Part shown: piece by piece, positions 56,230 through 64,000 of the stretch
How positions within the stretch are numbered: position 1 is the first letter of the stretch
Layout: each line of letters begins with the position of its first letter
Source: Ignelater luminosus
Taxonomy: Eukaryota > Arthropoda > Insecta > Coleoptera > Elateridae
Assembly (NCBI GenBank): GCA_011009095.1
Contig: VTPC01008709.1
Span: forward strand, 1-64,000
DNA length: 64,000 bases
Reading direction: 5' to 3'
Notes under the pieces: model-generated
The model's input: the letters and a program-made list of their open reading frames with translations, nothing else
Database searches by the model: none
Told to the model about the DNA's origin: nothing
Program-made: the position numbers and the translations under genes

Positions 56230-57168
56230 ATAAGTGTCGTAAGAGGTACTGTATAATGTATATCTATAGCTTATAGTGTACTATGTACATTTTTACAGCA
56301 TTGATGAACTTTGTCTAGGTATGTAGTATGTGTTTGTGCAATTTTGTTTTCATAATACATAACATTACTGAAAATTTGGGATGACTTTATTATCTGGTAA
56401 CTTTACATATAGCTTAAATTAAATCAGAAACAAACTTGACCACCCTGGAAATAAGTAAAATACGTAAAAGCACTGCTAGCTCGATCATTTTTCTGTTTTG
56501 TTTTCTATTTCCGTTGTTTAACTCAGGACGAAACGGTAAAAACTCTACTGCAGCACTTGATATTTTTATTAAGGAATAGAGCGTTTAATCCTGTTTTTGG
56601 CTACCATAAGAAATTTCTTGAGAAAAACGCTAAAGGAATTACGGAAGACTTTGATTTCTAAATGACATGTTTAAACTTGTTCTGTACCAATTATTAGGAA
56701 GTGATGCTAGTGATATAAGCAACCTTGAAGAAACCGTTCTGCAAACAACACTTTTAGTCTTTTGTCATCGTAGAGAAAACTGAAACATTTAAATTAGCAA
56801 AACGATTAAATAAATAAAAATGTTACCACACATATTTAATTTTGTAAACTTATTCAAGTGTTCTCTCTATGTAGTTGGAAGGTTCTATTCCTTACTCACG
56901 CCCAAGGCCACCGACTAGCAACCTGGAATAATTTAGTTCTCGTACAAACTTTTAATAAAATTTATTTTTATAAACATTGTAACTTGTAATTTATGTTTTA
57001 AGTAACCATTACTATAGATGTGCTTCATTATTATGTACCTAGTATAACAGTTACCGTCTGATAACGCGCAGTACAATTGCAACGTGAGAGCTATTTTAAA
57101 ATTTCCCAAACCGAAAAGTATCGAATATTGTAGTGAAGTAATGTGTATTAAAATTATGCATATTTTAG
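56230..57168 (+). other. 3' UTR and intron
   Basis: ATTAAA at 56418-56423; the rest is AT-rich intron ending in CATATTTTAG. No finger remnant is visible. Confidence 0.45.
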
Positions 57169-57383
57169 AAAGCGGAACCCCACGTTCTACAGGAGGATAT
57201 TTCAAACACGTATGCGTGAAATGTGGAAGACAGTACAACCGAAAACAACATTTGGGCAGACACCTACAGTATGAATGTGGAAAGCAGCCTTTGTTTAATT
57301 GTCATCTTTGTCCAAGGAAATGCAAACGGAATGACATTTTACGGCTTCATTTAAGAAACATACACCATATCTTCGATATCTGA
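57169..57383 (+). CDS. lola: lola-type alternative terminal zinc-finger exon 34
   Basis: The exon has 70 codons (overhang AA). Finger 1 is CVKC, H, YEC with RQYNRKQHLGRH; the linker GKQPLF; finger 2 CHLC, H, H with PRKCKRNDILRLH. A poly(A) signal is at 57533-57538. Confidence 0.87.
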
Positions 57384-57775
57384 TAGGTAAAATCGTTAAG
57401 TGAGAATTGAAAAATTATATGGAAATTTGGTAGGGAGCGAGATCATATATCCTTTGTTTTAGTGGTTGCTAAATGAGATATTTTATTGTAATTAATTTAT
57501 TGTATGCATTTTTCCTCAATTGCTAGAAGAATTTAATAAATCAAATTCGCTACTTTATAATAATTGTTTGAGCTAATGCTACTGTACGTAATAGCAATGC
57601 TTTTGGGATGTTCTGTCTTTCGTATATTGTAAGTAACGCAAGTTTAGCACAAAAGAAAATTCAAGAGAATTTCGCTTGGTGAGCGAAACTGTAACATCTT
57701 GGTGGTATTGTAGATTGACAGATAGAGTCTCGATTGCTTGTGACTTATTTATGATGTGCACACATGTTGGTGCAG
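57384..57775 (+). other. 3' UTR and intron
   Basis: Poly(A) signal of the preceding exon at 57533-57538, then intron leading to the dead exon. Confidence 0.45.
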
Positions 57776-57963
57776 AAAAAAAGATGATTTAAATGTCTCG
57801 AATGAGGTATTTGTACTATAATTTAAAATGACATTTAAATAATGATGGCGGGCAAAAACATAAGTTTTAGTGTTCGTTATGTGCTTATAGAAGCTAAAGG
57901 AAAAACTATTTGCGTTATCCCATTGCATACAAACATCTAAACCAGGACATTATTGAATTGTAA
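57776..57963 (+). pseudogene. lola: dead lola zinc-finger exon
   Basis: An acceptor-like GTTGGTGCAG (AG 57774-57775) is followed by remains of both fingers. In one frame KCLE is followed by TGA where the second Cys of finger 1 should be, and more stops follow. In another frame finger 2 reads CSLCAYRS, a TAA, then RKNYLRY with Tyr-Pro where His is expected, a later His and a closing TAA at 57961-57963. The region between, near GGCGGGCAAAAACATAAGTT, matches a GGQKHKF linker. At least four stops and one or more frameshifts make it the most decayed exon of the window. Confidence 0.7.
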
Positions 57964-58168
57964 GCCTTTTGGATTTTGTGTACTATGAGTGCCTTTTGAA
58001 GTATTTCTTTAGAATAGAATTTGCACAAAAATTTGAAACATTTGAAATCTTTGCAAAATCTCTGTGTGTTGCAAAAAAGTAGTACAGTGTAGCGTTTTAT
58101 GTCTCACACTTTTACACTCATTGTATTAATTTTGTAATTTGCATTTTGATTTCTAAATATATTTTTAG

Positions 58169-58374
58169 GTCCATTCCGTTGTCAATATTGTGCAAGATCG
58201 TACATGCATAAGAGGAATTTGCAGAGGCATCAGCAGTTAGAATGCGGCGTGGAGGCATCCTTTGTTTGCCATATTTGCCAAAGACGATTTAAACATAAAC
58301 ATCATTTGGGGGAGCATCTCAAAAGTTCTGTTCACAATAGCGATGTAAAAAAACAAATTCTATATCCCTATTAA
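58169..58374 (+). CDS. lola: lola-type alternative terminal zinc-finger exon 35
   Basis: The exon has 67 codons from ATATTTTTAG (overhang GT) to TAA, with no ATG ahead of the fingers. PFR precedes finger 1 (CQYC, H, LEC). The linker is GVEASF; finger 2 is CHIC, H with H-x5-H. It is the partner of the exon at 56048. No AATAAA is seen before the next exon at 58591. Confidence 0.86.
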
Positions 58375-58590
58375 AATGTATGTAGAGTGACAGATGTAGA
58401 GATTAGATAGGGTAGTGCCATTAAACATTTTTTCACTAGCACTTGATCTTTTTATCTTTAATAATCTTGCTTTTCTAAAATCGAAACGGTAAGTATGTTG
58501 GGTTTTGATGGCGGGTGGTAGCAGTTTGTATGTTATGTAAAATATTTACTCGGTGCACGAAGTTAATTATTACTAATAATTTCCTTTTAG

Positions 58591-58802
58591 GGTATTACGA
58601 GGAAATACAAATTGGATCGATCAGGTATTCGTGTTCGACTTGTGGATTAACATACGCCAACAAAAGCAATCTCAGGCGGCACGTTAAGAACGAATGCGTG
58701 AACACCGTGCCTAGATTTCAATGCAATTCGTGTGGCCGAAGATTTACTCAAAAACACAATTTACTAGCTCACGAACGCAGAAGCATTTGTTCTCAGAAAT
58801 GA
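58591..58802 (+). CDS. lola: lola-type alternative terminal zinc-finger exon 36
   Basis: The exon has 69 codons after AATTTCCTTTTAG (overhang GG). Finger 1 is CSTC, H, NEC. The linker VNTVPRF is one residue longer than usual and lacks GK. Finger 2 is CNSC, H and ends H-x5-C (HERRSIC), so both fingers are C2HC. A poly(A) signal is at 58956-58961. Confidence 0.86.
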
Positions 58803-59670
58803 AATCATTTAAATGAATCGAAAGTTTATGTTTAAGTAGTTATTGTTAAACAATAAGACAAGTTGTGCATATTGAGATGTAGCTTTTTACTTGAAATCGA
58901 CAGTGTAAGTGTATACAGTTTGCTTGTCCAATTTGTAGAAAAACATGCCCAAATCAATAAAACTATTTTACAGACGTGTCAGTGTATATGTATGATATAT
59001 TTATGTATACGCTAACTTTTTTAGTCATTTACTTGCTATTTTCTTCCTTGCCGACCAGATGAAGCTTCATATAGGCAGTTTCTCCGAGAAGAGTTGCGGA
59101 ATTAATTGGAAGATGCACGTTGTGGTTTATGCACGATGGTGTTTCAGCTCATTTTGGCGTACAAGCATAGGAATGGTTCTTAAAACTTGATGTACTTCGG
59201 TCTTTGGATTGAACAAGGTCCGTAACCACGACCGTCTAGGTTTCCCGACTGTAGAGTGCCTTTCTATTGGAACTTTTTTGTTTTAAGAACACTCTGTATA
59301 GTGTAGGCCATCTTGGTTTTTCTTGGTAATTGTACTTTGGAGTCTCAACGCTAGATTGAACCAACGTACGTATGTAATTTTTGTGATGGTGGAATAAACT
59401 CACTTAATAACACTGATTGTAGGAGTGCAAGCTAATTATGGGTATTATAGCGTTGAAGGCTGGAACGAGATCTGAGTATTTGGGAAACGAAAAACGCTAT
59501 TGCCCAAGGAACCTGTTTTTCAGTGCATTACAGTGGGATGTTATTTAATACAAGTCAGTCATGCATTTACCAACTATACATTTAAGTGTTCTCTGTTCAG
59601 TAGCTTTCAATTTCTCGCTAGTTGTATTTTTGTAAATTGTTTGTAGAATCTAGTTTCACTTTCTTTGTAG
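58803..59670 (+). other. 3' UTR, transposase relic, intron
   Basis: AATAAA at 58956-58961. At about 59090-59310 the plus strand holds shattered Tc1/mariner transposase signs: LWFMHDGVSAHFG near 59130 (the second catalytic Asp region), then a degenerate PRSPDL-like stretch near 59240, followed by an end-like AACACTCTGTATAG near 59288. The rest is intron ending in CTTTCTTTGTAG. Confidence 0.5.
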
Positions 59671-59876
59671 ATCAACTCATCTACTATACCTGCCACCGAT
59701 GCGACAAGAGATATAGACAGAAGAATTCTCTGTACGTTCATATGAAATACCATTGTGGAGCTGTGCCAGAATTTCAGTGTCCGTATTCGTCTTGCATGTA
59801 CAAGTCTACTAGAAAGGCGAATTTAAACAGGCACATCACTATGGTGCATGTTAGTAAATATGTTGCAAATAAATGA
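59671..59876 (+). CDS. lola: lola-type alternative terminal zinc-finger exon 37
   Basis: The exon has 67 codons after CACTTTCTTTGTAG (overhang AT). Finger 1 is CHRC, H and ends YHC in place of YEC. The linker is GAVPEF, and finger 2 has C-x4-C (CPYSSC) with STRKANLNRH. AATAAA (59868-59873) lies inside the last codons, directly before TGA. If used, the message would have almost no 3' UTR; the next AATAAA is at 60331-60336. Confidence 0.87.
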
Positions 59877-60392
59877 GTGCTAGAAACATTATAAGGACTA
59901 GAAACGCATCGAATTGTAATGATTTATGACGTACTGGGTGTATTGTTCAGTAATCATTCTTTAAGGAACAGTTTTATGCATGCGTACCATTTCTGTGAAT
60001 CCATTGAACAGGAATTAAACTTGCAAATTTTATATGTGTTTTCATTACTTTAAAACAATCCCGTAGACGCTGTTTTAGTAAATTCTGTGGCGTATTTTTA
60101 CTTTTAGTGACTTCTGACAAGGTAAGCAAAAAAGTTGCTTTGAGACAATCAATGTTCAAGATACCTATCTGAACTGAAGGCTCTGAGGTTATTACTGGGA
60201 AAATACAGAAAACTCGTTCTAAAGAAGCTTTGTAGATCAGAAACTTGTATTATACATGTATAGACAGGTAATGGCTAAAACCGATTTATGCTGGTACAAA
60301 ATAAGTTTAACATGTTGCCTTGTAATCTTCAATAAAACTAACTCCATTGTAATTGTTATTTCTCATAAAACTAATAAACAATTTTATTTCAG
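59877..60392 (+). other. 3' UTR or intron
   Basis: AT-rich sequence with AATAAA at 60331-60336, ending in TTTTATTTCAG. No other feature is seen. Confidence 0.45.
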
Positions 60393-60634
60393 ATTTCGTA
60401 TCGACTATATGGATTCAAGATACAGACATGGATCCTTTAGGTCCGAAAAAAGAAGTAAGGTATTATTGTTCAAAGTGCAATAAAAATTATAAACATCGCA
60501 GGCATTTGACGAGTCATTTAACTTACGAATGCGGTAAGGATCCTCAGTTTGAGTGCGAGATGTGTTTTAAAAAGTTTCATCAAAGGTATACTCTAAATGC
60601 TCATTTAAGACAAATTCATCGCGTGTTTCCATAA
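60393..60634 (+). CDS. lola: lola-type alternative terminal zinc-finger exon 38
   Basis: The exon has 79 codons (overhang AT). A leader with an acidic stretch (IQDTDMD) precedes finger 1 (CSKC, H, YEC with HLTSH), the linker GKDPQF and finger 2 (CEMC, H, H with FKKFHQRYTLNAH). It is the distant twin of the exon at 28562. A poly(A) signal is at 60704-60709. Confidence 0.88.
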
Positions 60635-60977
60635 AGTTATTTGATTTTCAGATGTTGTATTTTTATAGTTTAATTGTAAATAATTTTAAATGGTGGATAA
60701 TTAAATAAATTTCTTTAGAATAATGTAGTAATTAATTAATTCTCAATCCGAATTCCATCTATGCTCCATCTATACACTTGTAACGTTGTTACTTTTTTCT
60801 TCCTCGTGATGATCGAGTTTGTTGTGTGCATTCTAGTACATCCAGAGATGGGTTCCAGCAAGTAATTGAAGTTTGATATGTATCTTTTACAAATCCATTG
60901 ATTTTAATAAACGTGGTTACCACTGATTATTTTTTATTGATATTGTGAAATTAAAAATAATTTTGTTTTCGTTTCAG
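60635..60977 (+). other. 3' UTR and intron
   Basis: AATAAA at 60704-60709, intron ending in TTTTCGTTTCAG. Nothing else is seen. Confidence 0.5.
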
Positions 60978-61183
60978 GTTTTATTTGCTCAACTTCAGAC
61001 AAAGTAAGATCACATAAATGCGCAAAATGCGGTAGAAAGTACGTGCATAGGAAGTCCCTTAATGCTCACTTGAAATACGAATGCGGCAAGCAACCCCATC
61101 TTCTGTGCCCCATAACTGGCTGTCTTTATAAAGCAAAATTGAAAGGACACTTAAAAGTTCACATTCTGAAAAATCACTCTTGA
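60978..61183 (+). CDS. lola: lola-type alternative terminal zinc-finger exon 39
   Basis: The exon has 67 codons from the acceptor (overhang GT) to TGA, with no ATG ahead of the fingers. Finger 1 is CAKC, H, YEC with KYVHRKSLNAH; the linker GKQPHL; finger 2 C-x4-C (CPITGC) with KAKLKGHLKVH. A poly(A) signal is at 61271-61276. Confidence 0.87.
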
Positions 61184-61467
61184 AATTGGTTTTTTTAACT
61201 AACAAAGTGTTAGAGACTGTAATTTGTTAGAATGATCTCTTCTATGTATTTAATTGTAAGACTTGAAGAAAATAAATTTTTATATTATCCTAAGTGATGA
61301 AGTGTTTACCGTAGTGATACCAATTTCAATTAAATTCTTCCTACTAAACTACATTACGTTAGCTACATTTCACCTTTCTTATTTATACCCAATTTGAAAG
61401 TTTTTAAAGTTCTTCTCGGAGTGTCTTCATTTTGTAGCATATTTCGTAACACCACTTAACATTGCAG

Positions 61468-61742
61468 GTTATTATGTTGATATGGACCAGCTTCAAAAAT
61501 CCGACAGACAATTTCCTTGCGATGGATGTGGTAGAATCTATATGTATCCGACGTCTTTATATTCACATAGAAAATATGAATGCGGTAAAGAGCCACAGTT
61601 TCCCTGCCCTGTTGAGAGTTGTAATTACAAGTCAAAAACCAAAGGCAACATCAAACAGCATCTTTACCACAAACACAAAGACTTTAATATAACGAGCATT
61701 TATAAGTCCATGGTTTCACAGTTGCAAAATCAAACTAATTAA
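61468..61742 (+). CDS. lola: lola-type alternative terminal zinc-finger exon 40
   Basis: The exon has 90 codons after ACATTGCAG (overhang GT). Finger 1 is CDGC, H, YEC; the linker GKEPQF; finger 2 C-x4-C (CPVESC) with YKSKTKGNIKQH. A 25-residue polar tail follows. Its fingers are closest to those of the exon at 30062. A poly(A) signal is at 61876-61881. Confidence 0.88.
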
Positions 61743-62439
61743 ATCAAGATTGACTACCTTTCTCTTAAACTAGAAAAATTGTATCGTTTTTGTTCAGTGT
61801 TAATGTGTTTTGTTTAATGTGAATGTTACCGTCAATTATTTTTAGTATTGTTCATTCTTGCTGAGAAAATGTTTAAATAAAAGATTATTATGTAAAAAGA
61901 TGTTTTTTTGTCGATTGGAAGATTTTGCCTTTTTTAATATACCGAGTGTCAGCAAAAGTATGACCTCCCTTATCTTTCTTATTGTTTATTAAAATGAAAA
62001 ATGAAACTTGACAGTTTTCTACTAGTCATTAAATTTACAATTTTCCTTCTCTCTTAACACGAACTTTCAAATCTTAAGTGGGACACACTGTATATTGCTG
62101 CATATTTAAAATCGGAATTTAATGATACTACTTTTATTAACAAAAGTGGTATCATTGAACGTAGAATTAAATTCCAACTTGCAATATGCAAGAACATAGA
62201 GGGTGTCCCACTTAAGAATTCATATAAAATTGTTAGTTGCTACCAGTAATGGTATTTGTTGACTATTAAATTCGTCAAGTTTAGTTTAATAAATAATAAG
62301 AAATATAAGAACTTCTTCAGTTTCTTTGGTATTCGATATACTGATTTATTTGAAGACACTATATATTATCAAAGTTATAAGGTTTAGTAAACTATAAGTA
62401 ATAATGAAGAATTTCTAATAAAATAATATTTGGTTTTAG
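61743..62439 (+). other. 3' UTR, palindromic element, intron
   Basis: AATAAA at 61876-61881. A palindromic stretch of about 145 bp lies at 62073-62217. The intron ends in TTTGGTTTTAG. Confidence 0.45.
62073..62217. repeat. 145 bp palindrome with MITE-like ends
   Basis: CTTAAGTGGGACACACT at the left pairs with the complement of AGGGTGTCCCACTTAAG at the right, and GGAATTTAATGATACTAC near 62114 pairs with parts of GTGGTATCATTGAACG-GAATTAAATTCC. The GACACACTGTATA motif near 62082 is like the right end of a TA-flanked MITE whose left end may lie near 61944. Confidence 0.55.
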
Positions 62440-62642
62440 GTCAGTCGAAATCAGATGAGTTTCTTTATTTTTGTAAAGATTGTGGAAAAGGGTACAAATG
62501 CAACGCATCCGTTTACAAACATCTGAAATACGAATGTAAAAAGGAACCCCAATTCAATTGCACGCACTGTTCTTACAAATGCTTCCAAAAAGGAAACTTC
62601 AAAAGACATCTTAGACTGAAACACCAAATTGCTTACCAGTAA
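62440..62642 (+). CDS. lola: lola-type alternative terminal zinc-finger exon 41
   Basis: The exon has 66 codons (overhang GT). Finger 1 is CKDC, H, YEC; the linker KKEPQF has Lys for Gly; finger 2 is CTHC, H, H with CFQKGNFKRH. A poly(A) signal is at 62904-62909. Confidence 0.87.
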
Positions 62643-63012
62643 TCTTTACACAGTTTAACAAATTGTAAGTTCGAACAGTGCTTCTGGCAATCTAAGTATT
62701 ACTGAAGCATTGGAATTTAAATAGTGGAAGACTTTGAAATGTAAAAATTAGTTGTAAAAGTACAGTATATTTTTCTAAGTATGATTTATTTATGATCCCT
62801 AAATTTGTAGTTCTATTTAGCAAATAATATAAAAATACAGCAACTCGTTGTTTCTTACTGCAGGTTTAAGAACGAAACTATTATTAAGAGAAAACAATTA
62901 TGAAATAAAAAATTATCGAATCAATCTTTTGAATGTTTTATCCTCAGACTAATATCTTCTATTTATTGTCAAATTTTATTTGTGCTTGTGCTAATGATTT
63001 TAATTGTCACAG
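62643..63012 (+). other. 3' UTR and intron
   Basis: AATAAA at 62904-62909. An acceptor-like ACTGCAG near 62857-62863 is followed by a 28-codon frame without a domain. The intron ends in TTAATTGTCACAG. Confidence 0.45.
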
Positions 63013-63191
63013 GTAACGAATGTGAGAAATGCGGCAAGGTATACAAACACAGATGTTCTTTATTGCTTCACATTAAGTACGAATGCGGAAAGCCACCACA
63101 ATTCCAGTGCCATCATTGTCCTTATAAAACGAAACAAAAAGGAAACTTAAAAAGCCATATAGCAGCTAAGCATCTGAAATACAATTTCTAA
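63013..63191 (+). CDS. lola: lola-type alternative terminal zinc-finger exon 42
   Basis: The exon has 58 codons after AATTGTCACAG (overhang GT). Finger 1 starts almost at once (CEKC, H, YEC); the linker GKPPQF; finger 2 CHHC, H, H with KTKQKGNLKSH. No AATAAA lies before the hAT-like element at 63252; the next one is at 63965-63970 beyond it, so the element may have lengthened the 3' UTR. Confidence 0.87.
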
Positions 63192-63251
63192 TGAATTTCT
63201 TATCTGACGATGGTGCATAAAATGAAAAGTAGACCTTTGTGTGCTTTAAAG

Positions 63252-63810
63252 CATTGTTTCTCAAATTTGTTCACTTTTTTTGTGGTAGACATTAAGATTC
63301 CTAAGTAAATAAGAAATGTTAATATACTACATATACAGGGTATCTTTAAAATGAACTGAAAACGGCGCATTTTATGAAATGTAGTTGCACTGCCATGTAT
63401 TCTTGCTTTTCATAATAACAGATGCCGTAAAGTAGAAATCACCTAGAAAATTTCATTTTAATATTGCACGTGACTTAGAAAACATTGCAAAAACAAAAAG
63501 TCACAAACTATAGTTTGATGTTGCAAGAAATTTCATTTTATTTGATAATGATGCATCTTCTGATAAAAATAAGTTACTTTTTGTCCCTAGTTATCTGTAG
63601 ACTTCGGAAACTAGCTGATTATTTTCTATGTCAGTGGTGTAAGATACTTTTTTTTTTAAATGAAAGAGTAAAGCAACATGGAAAAGGAATTTGAAATGAA
63701 ATTTTGCAATCCTGTATATGACAGAGAATGAACTGTTCATTTTTGTGGAAGTTCACATCGCGGATGTGTAACAACGGAAGTTCCCACGAATCGTAAGTTG
63801 AGAAACGCTG
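63252..63810. mobile_element. non-autonomous hAT-like element
   Basis: The ends CATTGTTTCTCAAATTTG and CAGCGTTTCTCAACTTACG (complement) fit the hAT-type terminal repeat. An 8 bp target duplication is nearly perfect: CTTTAAAG (63244-63251) and CTTTAAGG (63811-63818). The 559 bp interior has no transposase, but holds CAGGGTATC near 63338 and GATACTTTT, possibly a further insert. Confidence 0.75.
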
Positions 63811-64000
63811 CTTTAAGGGAAATCATTTTCTAAAATCAGTTATGTTATGTTATTTGTGATCTTATTAAAATCTCTGTGTACTTTTTCATGTTTGACTTCT
63901 AAAGGATGATTTTTAATTTTTTTTTGTTTTTTTTGCAATGTAATCTTGATGTAATGCAAACTTAAATAAAGTCTGGCGTGAGAAACTCTACTCAATTGTA
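63811..64000 (+). other. spacer with poly(A) signal
   Basis: AATAAA at 63965-63970 may end the transcript of the exon at 63013. The window ends here. Confidence 0.5.

Noticed and set aside
206-63191. Identification as mod(mdg4), the other BTB locus with many alternative 3' exons
   Set aside because: Its alternative exons encode a single FLYWCH-type domain, while these encode a C2HC plus C2H2 pair as in Lola.

Overview
The window reads as the 3' alternative-exon cluster of an insect longitudinals lacking (lola) gene, all on the + strand. I count 41 intact terminal coding exons. Each has a splice acceptor, a short leader, one C2HC finger (C-x2-C-x12-H-x4-C, usually ending YEC or FEC), a short linker (often GK-x-P-x-F), a second zinc finger (C2H2 in nearly all) and a stop codon. 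Most also have an AATAAA. A 42nd exon is cut short by a frameshift and three more are decayed. This layout is that of Drosophila lola, a BTB transcription factor whose shared 5' exons are joined to one of about 20 alternative finger exons. The BTB exons are not in the window and should lie upstream. The number of finger exons is about twice that of Drosophila. The AT-rich, transposon-rich DNA and the gene layout suggest a non-drosophilid insect; I cannot name the species.

All exons share one splice phase: each has two bases before its first complete codon, so every isoform could use the same upstream donor. Several exons have the overhang GA or AA, so the last base of the shared donor exon cannot be T (it would create TGA or TAA). 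The exons are independent alternatives. Each gives the same N-terminal BTB protein a different DNA-binding C terminus.

Three further open frames obey the same acceptor and phase rule but do not encode Lola fingers. Two (26085-26314 and 35290-35564) are cysteine-rich domains of the piggyBac-transposase C-terminal type. One (13276-13796) resembles the N-terminal part of a multicopy arthropod protein family that I associate with mobile DNA. If they are spliced to the BTB exons, the locus has recruited transposon-derived domains as extra alternative C termini. This is the most interesting feature of the window.

Layout: 0.2-4.2 kb, three exons; 4.4-7.2 kb, a Tc1/mariner-like element nested in a foldback element; 7.4-15.8 kb, a dense run of exons with the 13.3 kb non-finger exon; 15.95-20.3 kb, mobile elements; 20.3-26.3 kb, a dense exon run ending with the first piggyBac-type exon; 26.9-28.2 kb, two adjoining elements; 28.6-36.1 kb, exons, one element and the second piggyBac-type exon; 36.4-41.5 kb, nested foldback elements; 42.1-43.0 kb, one decayed and one intact exon; 43.2-49.1 kb, a degenerate repeat array with two large elements; 49.8-51.7 kb, three exons; 52.2-55.3 kb, a GC-rich island and foldback elements; 56.0-63.2 kb, the last exon run; 63.25-63.81 kb, a hAT-like element. 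Most mobile elements have TA target duplications and CAGxGTGxCC-like ends, as expected for Tc1/mariner-derived families. No rRNA, tRNA or CRISPR was seen.
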